Assembly: GCA_030549335.1 (NCBI GenBank) | Contig: CM060197.1 | Span: forward strand, 49,069,654 to 49,133,653 | DNA: 64,000 nucleotides | Source of the DNA: Pontederia crassipes | Lineage: Eukaryota > Streptophyta > Magnoliopsida > Commelinales > Pontederiaceae | Direction of reading: 5' to 3' | Shown here: positions 1-10,889 of the stretch, piece after piece | Layout: each line of letters starts with the position of its first letter | How positions within the stretch are numbered: position 1 is the first letter of the stretch | The notes under the pieces: generated by a model | What the model saw: the letters and a program-made list of their open reading frames with translations, nothing else | The model's database searches: none | Told to the model about the DNA's origin: nothing | Program-made: the position numbers and the translations under genes

Positions 1-56
1 TTCTCATAGGTGTTACACATATCTCACAGGTCGTCGTTTGTAGTTCACGAGTCTCA
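1..56 (+). mobile_element. Fragment of another B-type LTR element (internal 3' region)
   Basis: These bases match 13626-13676, the internal region of the B element upstream of its 3' LTR, with only a few differences (shared core CACAGGTCGTCGTTTGTAGT). The match stops where the family-A LTR begins. I infer that the A element sits inside a second B-type element that extends left of the window. Confidence 0.7.
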
Positions 57-682
57 GATGCATGCAAAATATAACATATTTTAATTTATTTTTCTGTAAT
101 TTGATCATGGCATGTATCATTTTTAGTCGCTTTTAGCCATAATTCTGAATTTATCGATTTTTATTGTTAATTCTTTGAATATTTTAATTGTGGATGAATT
201 AATTAAAATTTGATAATTATTTTGCAGGAAAGGCCGAATACACAATTATCCGAGGGATTATATTAAATGAATTATTAACGTATCGGCCGAAATTCAGATG
301 AATGTGATGTATCACCTGAGAACTCCAATACAAAGAAGTTTATCGCCCAAGAACTCCAATTCAAAGAAGTTTATCGCCCAGGAACTCCAATTCAAATACA
401 AAGAGGTGTATTGGCCGAGAAACACCATATTAATCAAGTTATCGGCCGCAAAATCCAAGAATTTTATCCTTACCGGCCGATATCTTTGGGTATAAAAGTT
501 ATCATTAACCAAGGATCGGTCATAATCATCAACCAATCGTAGGGTGCAAACAAGGTTTTGTGGCCGAGATTCAAAGAGGAATACAAAGTTTATCGGTCGT
601 AATCAACTCAAGTTTTATCTCATAAAATTAAATTCGACCGTATGATATCACGACCATGATCAATTGAAGTCCGTCCACACCC

Positions 683-690
683 TATAAATA
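683..690 (+). promoter_or_regulatory. TATA box of the A1 LTR
   Basis: TATAAATA lies in CCCTATAAATAG. The same box in the same context occurs in the other A LTR at 61257-61264, so it is the likely core promoter dividing U3 from R. Conservation between two diverged LTR copies supports the call. Confidence 0.6.
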
Positions 691-1269
691 GAGGAGAGAG
701 CCATCGTCCTAATGGGTGCTTTTGAAGTTTGCTTTTCTTCCACGATGAGTCGTGAGCACTGCAGGCTACGACCAAGAGGAAAGAGGTGCGACGGCTGGAA
801 GTTGATCGCGACTCTGATCAAGTCCCAAAGGCTGCCCGATTGATTGCCCGTGATTCGAAGCTTTGACTTTTTATTATTTGGGTGTAATTCTTCTGATTTT
901 CTATATTATTTTTATTATGTCTCCAGAATTTTTAGGATGAACTCCATATTTTTAGGATTATTATTTTAGGAGATTATTAATTGAAGGGAAACTGTTTGAA
1001 CCCTATTTTATTTGTTTTAATCTTTTCTGATCAATTATTAATTGTGCTTAATGCTTTTATGTTAGTTAATTGAAATTTTGAATTAGACTATACCAGTTTG
1101 TGGAGTGATTTCCAATTTAATGCATTTTAATTTTAATATGATTTGATGGGATGCCAGTTTGTGGAGACTTCAATTCTTATTAAATTAAGATAGTTTAATT
1201 TGCATACTTAGATTGAGGGGATGCCAGTTTGTGGAGATCGCAATTTAATCATGTCAAGTTAATAATTTA

Positions 1270-2316
1270 GGGAATAAGGAAGCTGTGGACTATCGTCCAT
1301 CGCGACATAAATGGCGACGTTGAAGTCACTTCAAACCGGGCGGTTTACGCGTGATTCGATTCAATCTGAGGAGTAGAAAAAAATGGTTCAGGCGTGGTTC
1401 GCACCATAGCCGCCAGCGACGACTTCTTTCCGACAATGACTTCTGCTATGCACCTCCGGCAGCAGGCTCCCCTTTCTTTCTCCTCTCACTTTTCATCCCA
1501 GGTAAACCGTGCTGTTAACAACATGAACGATGGACAGAGCCGCCAGCAGCAGCATCCACTAATTTCATCCTAACTGATCAATTACAAAAAACAACAAAGG
1601 AAAATTCACTAGAAAACACAATTTTTTTGAAAGCTGCAATGGCGCATACAAAGAAAATAAGAGCATGAATCGTGAGATATGAACTTGAATGCCTGAGATC
1701 ATCTGTGGGAGCTGCATGTGTGCTCTCAGTAAAAAATTCAAACTCGTGCTCCTGCGTGTATCTGCACACAGGTCTGTCGATGTTTTTTGTGGTTCTGGAG
1801 GAGGCTTTGCTGTAGTGCAGAAGATGGACTCCAAGGCGTCCATGGGCCAAGGCAAAGGACCCGCAGTTGGGGCAGTAGAGCTTTCAAGAGAAATCCTCGG
1901 CAGCTTGGATATTGCCGGCCAAAGGCATTCGAAGTTCGAGAAGCTTGTCGTCTGAACAGCAGCAGCATATAAAGTTGCAGGCGTCGATCCCAGGCGACCC
2001 AGAACATGACGTCAACTAGAAGACAAGGGAATCCGATGCCTCGTGCTTTCTTCTAAAAATATGAAGAATAACGCAAAGGAAGCCAGAGCAAATTGCTATC
2101 GGCAGACAACTACAGGTTTGGATTGTGATGTTGTCGGATGTTTCATTATCGAAGAATCCAAAAGGGGATTCTCTTGAACAGAAGGGGGCGAACCTGTCGT
2201 CTCTGGTTCGAGGGGGTGCGCCGAACCGACCGTGGCTTTAGGTGTAAGTTGAAGATTGCCGTCGACGGTAGTCCACAACTGTGGACCCTTTTAGGGTCCA
2301 CAGCTTCCTTAATCCC
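1270..2316. mobile_element. Non-autonomous Mutator-like element with 9-bp TSD
   Basis: The left end GGGAATAAGGAAGCTGTGGA is inverted at the right end (reverse complement GGGATTAAGGAAGCTGTGGA), with weaker inverted similarity for about 100 bp further. Perfect 9-bp direct repeats AATAATTTA flank it (1261-1269 and 2317-2325). The related LTR at 60660-62262 lacks this segment. A 9-bp duplication with long inverted repeats is typical of MULEs. The inside is more GC-rich than its surroundings and has only short overlapping frames on both strands (60-96 codons). I recognise no protein, so a captured host fragment (Pack-MULE) is possible but unproven. Confidence 0.8.
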
Positions 2317-2637
2317 AATAATTTATGGGGACTCTAATCCATCATTAAAGATTAAATTTATCTTTTATGGTTCAAATATTTATCCTAATCTATTTCCATC
2401 CTAAGACCAACTTCAACACCATTATCTTATCTTATTTTCTTTATTTTATTTCACAATTACAAAACTTCTTTCCAAAATTCTATGTTTTTCTTCTCTTATT
2501 AATTTATAAATTAAATATTGAATTAATAATATTACTCGTAGGTTCGACACTATTTACTCTTATTACTATATTACTTGAGCGACTAGTGCACTTACTAGCG
2601 ATTTTATTTTGCTACATCATTTTATGCATCAAGTTTT

Positions 2638-2658
2638 TGGTGCCATTGCTGCCGGGGA
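2638..2658 (+). other. Primer binding site of A1 (tRNA-Asp type), damaged
   Basis: TGGTGCCATTGCTGCCGGGGA follows the LTR. The consensus complementary to the 3' end of plant tRNA-Asp is TGGCGCCGTTGCCGGGGA. This copy carries a 3-base insertion and substitutions, which should weaken priming. The A2 copy at 62269-62286 is closer to consensus. Confidence 0.75.
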
Positions 2659-4872
2659 ATATTTTATTAATTAATTTCTGATTTTTATAAATTATTAGGA
2701 GATGTAAATAAATTGTAAATAATTTTCTGTAAATAGGTAATATTTTTTTAATTATTTTATTTTTTGTGAATAAACTAACATCTTTCTTTTTGCAGATAAA
2801 AGTCACGGAACTATGGATTGATTTTGGATTAAAATTTGTTGACTTTCGGCCAATACTCTACTCTGTTTTAAAAATTCTGACGCCAATTGAATTTTTTGGA
2901 TTAATTGGATCAACACCGTACACTTATGGTTTTACGACCGTGATTAATTTTGTCGGCTTTACTAGATTTATGGCCTCGCAATGTCATTATTAATTCTGAA
3001 TTCTAAACTTTCAATTTTGCGGTCGGCAATTACATTGTTAATCTTGTTTTGCGGCCGACTTTAGTGACTTTGTTTCGGCCGTAAATCTAATGAATTTTAT
3101 GCTGCATATCTATTCACGTTGATTTTGACATTATTTCATGGTTCTTTAGCGGCCGTGTTTTGCGCCTAAGGTTTTATTTCCAAACCTCAACATGTTAATC
3201 TCATTTCGGCCGAGATATGGAAAGTTTTTGTTTGGCGGCAAAGTAAATCTGTCTCTAAGATATTTCTTTCATTTTTTTATGCCTTGAGTTGTTTAAGCAT
3301 CTTATTAGTGCATGACTTTTGGAAACCATGTGTTTAATTTCATTTCGGCCGTAATCGATTTTACGTCTCTGGATTTTGCGCCTCAAGTTCCAAGGTTAAT
3401 CACGCCGATTTTAGTCACTGCCAATTTTTTTTTCTTTCATTCTTACAATTTGGATTTTTTCCTCTAATGCGCGGATTACGCCTCCATGATGATATTTGAG
3501 TCTCTCTATATATCCAAACCCAGTTTCTATTAATCGTTGTTTGCACTCAATTTATCTTTCCAAATATTGCGCCATAATTTTCGATTTTTCTTTCTCTATG
3601 GTAAGGCATCTGATTTGCAGGATTATTCTTCCCAAATTCAATGTCCGATTTTATCTCTTTGGGTCCGTAACTTCGGCTGATTTTATTTAGTTTCTCTCTC
3701 TGTGATCTTATAATTTTGAGGTTTGTTTATTCATATTTAGAGCCCTAGATCTCTGCAGATTTCCTTATCATGCTATCATCTTGATTATGCCTAACATATG
3801 TGCCTTCAATTACGCCTTCTCTATCTGATATGGTGTAAAACATGATAATGCCAACATTTTTCTCTCCGTGATACTAGGATTTTTTTTATCCATGTTTGAC
3901 ATATTCTTCTCACAAGATTTCCTTACCACATTACTCCCGCGTATGCCCACAAATTTCTATTACGCCCGAAATTCGTATTGTTTTCTCTTTCCATGATATC
4001 GATGATCTTCTAATATTGCACCCATAATTGATTTTCTTCTTATATTGCGGCCGTAATTTGTGATTCTGATTTGTATTGCACTCGTAAGATTTGTTGGCGC
4101 CCGTAATTTCGACTTCTAAATGGGCAATGATTTTTCTTCTCTATTTGACCTAAAATTTCGGGATTTGATTTGGCAGCTCAATTTTTCTCTGCAAATCTTC
4201 TTATCATGATTATTTTCCTTATTACGCCTTGGATTTGTTTGTTCATGTTATCTAATTTCTCTCTCCTTGTGTGGCGCTCAATTAATTCTTATAAGTGCTC
4301 ATTGTTTTTATCCTTTGATTATGCATTCTCTACTTGATATGGGTGGTATTACGCCTTCTATCTGGTTTGCGCCCGCAATACGTGATTTGGATTGGATTGC
4401 GCCCGTAATAATTGCCTATTCGGCGCCTGTATTGCCTACTGATTTGTTTTTGTCGCCCATGTATTGCGCCCATTTATTACACCCGCAAATTCCTATTTCA
4501 CCCGCAATTTTCTATTTCGGTCGCAATTCCTTATTACGCCTTGAATCGTTTATTTCTTTACGTCCGCAATTTCCTATTTCGGCCGCAATTCCTTATTATG
4601 CCTAGCAGCGTTTATCTCTTTACGCTTGCAATTTCCTAATTTAATGATGACAAATTACATGAATATCACACCGATTTATTACCAAACACAATACACAAAT
4701 AATTTTGGAATGGTCGTTCTTATATGACGTCAATCTGATTTCTTATTGTCTTTTTCCATGATTTTTGTGCCTAACTATTTTGCTTATCACCCTGTTGGCA
4801 TCTCGATTTTTCTTTGCAAATTTCTGATATCACCCTGATTTTTCTCTCTGATTTCCTAACCGACAAATTGCA
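2659..4872 (+). mobile_element. Internal leader of A1, non-coding, with ACGGCCGTAA-like motif array
   Basis: The first part aligns with 62287 onward of the A2 element. No frame of convincing length or composition exists, and no gag, protease, RT or integrase motif is seen. From about 2840 to 4640 the sequence is littered with variants of CGGCCGTAA (for example near 3077, 3205, 3345, 4047 and 4578). At 4873 it changes abruptly into the 3' half of a B-type LTR, so the 3' part of A1 is missing. It could be the leader of a large non-coding derivative (LARD) or of a coding element whose genes were deleted. Confidence 0.6.
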
Positions 4873-5722
4873 TGATCGTCCAGAGATTCTGAAGGCTGCA
4901 AATCTTTATTTCTTCATATGCTTGGATGCTCTTTACTTTATTTCTCATAATTCATTAGTTCTATAATAGAGATTTCATATTTGTTTCAGAAAGATAGATT
5001 ATTTGAACTTCGTTATTCTTCAAGTTAATTAAATCATTCGATTTCTTTTTATTACATATGCCGAGTTTCATGTTCTTTTATGAGTGATATGAATTCTAAA
5101 ATTAGATCACAAACCTATATGAGGAGTGATTAATTCCAGAAGTCATTGTTCGGATAATTGATCTTTTAATTTTTAAGTTAAAGCATATATAACACATATT
5201 CAGTAATTCATCGTGTATGCTGATTATTAATGTGTGATTTATTATTCGGAATATGGGTGAATAATAATTTAAAAGTTACATTATCCTACATCATAATTCT
5301 CTGTAAAATTAGTAATCAACTCGTCGTACGCGATTATTGATCATATTTGGAATTATGATAGTCTGATTTGCTCGTCTAGAGAAGTCAATATTTTAGGTGC
5401 CCTTAATTCGTCTCAAGAATCGACCTAAGTGTTTTTGTCATAATTTGATTAATTCAGAAGTTCATACAAGTCTAACTTTACATTAAACATCCATAATTTC
5501 CAAGGATCATCACCACTTTATCTTTACGCGTCAATTATCTATTTTCTACACCTTTGATTTTCTATTTTCACCACAAAACTATTTTCTTCCCCTAGTAGAT
5601 TATTGAGATATATTAGATTTAACGAGTTCTTCATAGGATCGACAATACTACTCTTCACTTTATTACTTGATATGACTAGTGCACTTGCTAGCAAATTTAT
5701 TTGTTACATATTTACCGCATCA
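4873..5722 (+). mobile_element. Family-B LTR, 5' copy, truncated at its left
   Basis: This stretch aligns with 16686-17510, the right half of the B 3' LTR, starting at TGATCGTCCAGAG and ending TACCGCATCA. The left half (about 880 bp) is missing and replaced by A1 internal sequence. It is followed by a primer binding site, so it acts as the 5' LTR of the B element. It may also be the remnant of an LTR shared with a B element to the left. Confidence 0.8.
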
Positions 5723-5728
5723 AGTTTT

Positions 5729-5746
5729 TGGCGCCGTTACCGGGGA
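5729..5746 (+). other. Primer binding site of the B element (tRNA-Asp type)
   Basis: TGGCGCCGTTACCGGGGA differs at one base from the complement of the 3' end of tRNA-Asp. It lies six bases after the LTR end, as in Athila/Tat-related elements. Confidence 0.8.
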
Positions 5747-5904
5747 ACTATATTCATAATTCTTAGTCTATCTTATATAAACTACTTTGAGAAATTTTAT
5801 TTTTCTATTTTACTTCACTTTTTCTTTTAGTATTGTGTAAGTTTTTCAGGTAATATCTCTTGTACACAATTGGATCATCACGAGCACATCTTGACACCTC
5901 AACA

Positions 5905-6291
5905 ATGTCAAATAAAATGACAATAAAACAACAAGTTGAGGGAAATATCCTTGCTGTCCAGCAAGATGAGATTCAATTTGAGGCATCATCGTCAAGACAA
6001 AATACTACAGGGAAGCCTCAACAAGTTCAAAATAAAGATTCATCACAAGATCTATCTATTATACTCAAACAATTGTTAGGTCCTCTGCTGAAGAAACTCT
6101 CCATTCAACATTATCAAATTGAAAATATTGAGAAGCAAATTGACAATATCTGGCTACAAAGCAAAAGGATAGACGGAGCTATTATATCAATACTTGAATC
6201 TACATCAGCACATGAGTCTACAATCAGCCTCCAAAAGATGTTCAATCAATTCGTTACAACAATCCAAGAGAAGCTCAAAGTGCAAGATTAA
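5905..6291 (+). CDS. Small coiled-coil protein of the B LTR element, function unknown
   Basis: This is an open frame of 128 codons. The first ATG is at 5905; the frame is open further upstream, but only with a non-ATG start. It is the first frame after the primer binding site, where gag would lie. The protein is polar and Gln/Ser-rich, with a helical stretch around residues 50-80 (pattern LKQLLGPLLKKL, then IENIEKQIDNIW) that looks like a coiled coil. I see no zinc knuckle and no recognisable capsid domain. It may be a degenerate gag-like protein of a non-autonomous element or a chance frame. Its position favours the former weakly. Confidence 0.3.
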   Translation: MSNKMTIKQQVEGNILAVQQDEIQFEASSSRQNTTGKPQQVQNKDSSQDLSIILKQLLGPLLKKLSIQHYQIENIEKQIDNIWLQSKRIDGAIISILESTSAHESTISLQKMFNQFVTTIQEKLKVQD

Positions 6292-6852
6292 TTAATCGGC
6301 AACTTGGATGCACAATTTACCTAGCTTAGAAGGCGGAATATTGTTAGTTATATGTCATCTCCTCCTTCACAAAATCTAGTCATTCAAATCAAATTCGAAG
6401 AGATGGAGGCCAAAATTCATACACTTGAAAAGCAAGTTGCAGAATTAATTCTTCAAGTTGCCAGCACACATGAAGAAAACATCGAAGAAAGTTCTACAAC
6501 CATCTTATGCCCATGTCACTACCAAGAAAGATGGAGGCCACAAATGGATTATTATCTAAAAAGATGGACAACGACATGGCGTGTCAAAGAGACAAGTCCA
6601 TACACAATTGAGGATGAAAAAGTACGTAGGAGATGCACACCTTCATAAATTCCAACCAACATAACAACACCATCTCAAATTCATAATCCACCAACAAAAG
6701 AGATGAGCGGTGCATCCATGTTAGCAACAAAGACCGCATCAATACAATGGAGACCAAAGAATCCACCCATCAATTCTTCATGTTCAAAACCGAATCAGAG
6801 GAGTCCACCTTCGTCTCCAAAAATTCTAACAAAACAATGGAGGTCTAAGAGT

Positions 6853-7260
6853 CACTACAAGAAAATGGGAGATTAACGACCCAAGATATGCGACGCTAGG
6901 GTGGTGCTATTACGTCTCCGTTGTGAAGAGCGCATCTATCTAGCGCCACAAAAATGGGACGTTGCATATCGGCTACTAGCGCCACTACTTGACGCCATCT
7001 CGACATTATTAAGACGTGAGGTTTGCGGTTGTGCGTAGAAGATAGGCATCGCTAAGTCGACGCGCAAGGGGCGGAAGCTATCAGACTCTATTTCGGCGCC
7101 CACGTGTCGTTACTCTAGACGCTAGGAAGTCGCTGAGGTGACGCAATATAATGGTGTAAGCGTCGCCAATGAGATGCGACTATGGCGCTAAGGACGATAT
7201 ATTTAACTTAGAGTCGACAGCCTTTGCGACACGAATGGGACGCTATGGAGACGCCTTTTA
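6853..7260. repeat. Left subterminal repeats of the CACTA element
   Basis: Many direct and inverted copies of a short motif are present (GACGCTA, GCGTC, TGCGACGC). By analogy with En/Spm these would be binding sites of the element's DNA-binding protein. The same motif fills the right end (11640-13188). Confidence 0.75.
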
Positions 7261-7334
7261 CATATTTTTTTTACCCATTCAATCCTCATTTTTCTCCTTC
7301 CCAAACCATACAATTTTATAATGCATATAAAAAT

Positions 7335-7440
7335 GCATTGATATTCATCACAGGAAATATAAAAGCATCACATGCAGTATAATAGCATCACGTGCAATAT
7401 AAGAGCATCACAGGCAATATAAAAGCATCACAGGCGTAAT
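7335..7440. repeat. Short tandem repeat, about 22 bp, five copies
   Basis: Degenerate units of the form GCATCACAGGCAATATAAAA follow one another without unique spacers. It lies just inside the left subterminal zone of the CACTA element, downstream of its minus-strand gene. Confidence 0.7.
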
Positions 7441-7529
7441 ATTGAACTTAAGAATATGAAAAGTAATAAATCAAACTAACAAACTATATGTATATCTAAA
7501 TCTATAATTAGCAAAAGCATTTTTTGTAT

Positions 7530-9790
7530 TCATGGATTGTTTCTATCATTGGTTTGGGAGTTATTGTTATCATTCTGGACATTCGTCCCAGACGTGCTCG
7601 GTCCATGACCTCGCGGGGATGGATTCTGTGTCGGGATCAATCCCTGAATCGCCTGCAATAGCGGAGCCAACTGCTCCAACACCTGCCGCGATATCTGCTC
7701 CGATAACTGCTGCGATAGCTGCTGTGACAATTGCATCACATCAGGGGCAGCGGATGAGCTCACAACAGATGGACCACTTGCATACCCTCCAGTCCTCCTA
7801 GGTATCTGAGCGGTTGTGCCAAGGCCACACAAGTACCCCCCCTCGTGTCGTGCCGGCCACTTCCTCCCAAACAGTAGGGTCCTCTACGAAATAGAAAAAT
7901 CATGTAATCATTTAACATATAAATTATATATCAAGAAACACAAATTAAAAACATGACAAAACCAACAAAGAAACATTACCTTGTGGTGGCTGAGTACTCG
8001 GATCATCTTCTTACTTTTCATCCATTTTCGCATTATACTCATCCTATAAAATTTAAACATTATGTATTTCAAAAATAGTGCACTAACGGCAACAACCAAA
8101 TGACCATATAATGAGACTTACCAGAAGCCTACGAGTAGTGAGCGTGACTAGGTCGTCTGTCTTTTGGCTCTTATGCGTGGCCTCATAGACCACACAAAAG
8201 TCTATGAGACCGTCTTCTTTCTCCTCCTACAATAAAGTTTCAAATTTGATAACATAAGTATAAGTCAAAAGTTTGATAAATTAAATTTATATGTAAATTA
8301 CCATGCGCCGTCGATGCTCGTCAAATCGCATCGATCCCCCTGTGTGGATGTGGGCTTCGGAGTTCGAAAGATTGTTAACTCTTGCATTTTCCGACTTCCT
8401 TTGTCATCGTTCATCCGTCCTTTGTGAACATCAAATACTTACACTTTCAAAAAACTATAATTTTCATAAAAATAATGTAAAAGTATACATACTTACCACT
8501 TCCTACAGAGGGACTCCCAAACCGAGCGCCTAATATGTCTTGGGCATCTTTGTATGCCCTGCTCCAAAGTGAGGCCGGCGGACGTGACGACCTTGCGAAA
8601 CTTGTATAATCGATTTCGGAGGCATTTCGCAGCGACCTCCTCAAAAGCTCTCCGGATGAAACTGATTTGCCTCCTACAAATAGAACGTTAAAACTTAGTA
8701 ATTTTGAAATAAATATAAATCAAATTATGTAACCCAAATAGAAGATCATACTGTAAAGGCTCGAAAGATATCATCCCGCACTTGAATTGGGACATCTTTC
8801 CAGGATCCTGCCCCTTCCGATAAGTGGGATAGAATGAGAGCACTAACATCCCGCACGGTACTAGCAGGTATGAAAGTGGTCCTGCCAATTACAAAGAAGA
8901 ATTAATTTTCAATGATAACCAAAACTATAACAAAATTTGTAAACTTATTTAACTTACGGCCGAGTAATGTTATTCACAGTGACCACCCCATTATTGTGTA
9001 ACCCCTCTTCATCACTCAAAGAGAAATCATCATCCGGTACAGCTTGGGTAGGCTGTGAAGGTCCGACATCAGCTACGAGCCCTAATACATAATAAATCAT
9101 TAGTGTCATATCAAATTAAAATTATGATAATTGATAGATGTACAGTAATGTTCTCACCTCGATTGATGTGTACCGCATGATCAGTGGCAGTCCGCTCGTC
9201 TGAATGAATTGAGCCAGGTGCTTGTGCTATCGGCGGCGTAGCAACTGACATTATTAAAAAAAATAATTAATATAATTAATCGAGAAATGTCAATAATAAT
9301 AAATATATCACCAACGCTAGAATGTGGTGAAGCGTCTGGTATTCTCGGCGGTGGCGGTGGGGTAGCAACTGTCATCATAAGAAAATACATAAAATTTGGC
9401 TCCTATATAAAATTATATAATATACAAAAAATAACCTGGTGTGATATGACGATCGTCGTCGTGCAATCGAGACGTACCGACTATGTTCCCCGTCGACGGT
9501 GGTGCAACTATCACAAAAGCAAAATATTTAAAAAACTCTACCTCCTATAGTTTATTGTCTACAATGTGTCACGTACCTGGATGATACGCTGAGCAAACCC
9601 ACCAATGGATCGCCTACTATGTGACGATCCGGCTACGTGCCCCATCGGCGACGGAGGAGCTGATATTATTAAAAAAGGAATTTAACTATTATAATCAACT
9701 ATAAATAAATAGCTCACAATAAAAATATTACCTGGTAGTTGTGATGGCTGACTCATCTAGAGTGAATGCATAGAAGAGCGAGATGACCCA
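7530..9790 (-). pseudogene. Transposase_24-type (Ptta/En/Spm) gene, multi-exon, disrupted
   Basis: Several short exons with GT-AG borders can be read on the minus strand. Near 8500-8670 an exon encodes RRAFEEVAAKCLRNRLYKF and continues to WESLCRKW. Another near 8300-8420 holds HIHTGGSMRFDEHRRRM. A third near 8130-8230 holds ATHKSQKTDDLVTL. The last exon ends in a Gln-rich helix (QLSQQLSEQISRQVLEQL) and a disordered Asn/Ser tail. This is the layout of plant Ptta/En/Spm proteins (PF03004), thought to bind element ends like TNPA. The N-terminal part is a run of small proline-rich exons (9170-9700). A TAA stop in the exon near 8010 breaks the frame. The same exons are recognisable in the other CACTA at 49585-50090. 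Confidence 0.7.
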
Positions 9791-9802
9791 GATGCTCGAC
9801 CC

Positions 9803-10354
9803 CTAGTAACCATGACTGAAAAAAAGAAAGAAACTTCTCTTATTATCGGTAACCATATATAAGAGAAGATTATAAAACTTCATGCATCCATCACATAAAG
9901 GTTCATCTGCTTCTTCGAGAAGATTATAAAACTTAGAAGTCGAAGGATTCGGGTCTTCTTCAATCAATGTATCATCAACATTTTCTCCTAACATTGCATC
10001 TCGTATCATGTCCCTGTACGGATTGCTCGAGTCGCCCACAACGGTATCTACATTACTTGTTTCTTTAGCCCATCTTTCTTCTCCATGAAAGAACCAATTG
10101 ATGTATGTAAGTAAGAAACCATTGTAATATAAATCCTTCTGCATATCATATCTTACTTTCCACTGATAACATTTGCACTTCCGGCATGGACATAAGATTT
10201 CGCCATATGAAGAAGCAACACCTTCATTTTGATATGCCACAATAATGAATTCATCAACACCATCCTTATATTCTTCAATTATGACGTTATGTTTATCCTT
10301 CCAACGACGAATCCAACTACGATCTGGCTTTATCATTTCTGTAACGGAGAACAT
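9803..10354 (-). pseudogene. TNP2 transposase N-terminal fragment (transposase-associated domain)
   Basis: The frame of 183 codons contains the transposase-associated signature: KPDRSWIRRWKDK near residue 9, then DGVDEFIIVAYQ, CPCRKCKCYQW around residue 56-66, and YNGFLLTYINWFFHGE. It then runs into the linker before the TNP2 core (FYNLLEEADEPLCDGC). The DDE catalytic core seen in the intact relative at 58849-60659 is absent; the frame ends and Transposase_24-type exons follow. The gene lost its main part by internal deletion. Confidence 0.8.
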
Positions 10355-10889
10355 TAAGCCAAATTCGTGTACTTGAAACGTGTGATTTTGAACTTACGAA
10401 GTCCAAAATCATATGTTTCAAGTACTTCATCGTCGAATCATAATTTCATTTTATCACCAAGAATGTGAAAGTACATGAATTAGTTCATAAGTTAACTTAA
10501 CTTAAGTAATAAAAAATATTCGAATGCTATTTTTTTTATGGCGTGGCGATTATGTATATAACAATTGGCTTGAGATTGGCCTAAAATCTGAGCGATTAAA
10601 ACTTTTATTGAAATGTGTAACTATTACAACTAGCAAGATGTGATTCGTAATCACTGACGCATTTGAAAACTTTCAAATCGTTGATATATCATACAACATT
10701 AAATTATGCAACTTCAACAAGAAATAATATCGAGCAATTACTGCATGCATTATAATTTCTGTTCTTCCGCGAAGACTAGCTTGATCCAAAGAGATGATAC
10801 TTAACTTAAGTAATACTTAACTTAACATGAATAATTAACTTAATTTAACTTCATGCATTAATAATTAACTTAACATACATGGTGGTGGG

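Larger units (their letters stand above)
57..2631 (+). mobile_element. Family-A LTR retrotransposon, 5' LTR (copy A1), enlarged by a MULE
   Basis: The LTR starts GATGCATGCAAAATA and ends ATGCATCA. It aligns along its length with the LTR at 60660-62262. The usual first T of TGATGCAT is missing or replaced at the left border. Immediately downstream is a primer binding site matching the 3' end of tRNA-Asp, as in Athila/Tat-type Ty3/gypsy elements. Without the MULE and its target duplication the LTR is about 1.5 kb, close to the 1.6 kb of the second copy. A TATAAATA box lies at 683-690. The matching 3' LTR is not in the window. Confidence 0.8.

Noticed and set aside
2632..2660. tRNA-like sequence near TGCCGGGGA
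   Set aside because: It is a retrotransposon primer binding site complementary to tRNA-Asp, not a tRNA gene; no cloverleaf is present. The same holds for 5729-5746 and 62269-62286.
7335..7440. Regular short repeats resembling a CRISPR array
   Set aside because: The units follow each other without unique spacers, the sequence is inside a plant CACTA element, and the genome is eukaryotic.
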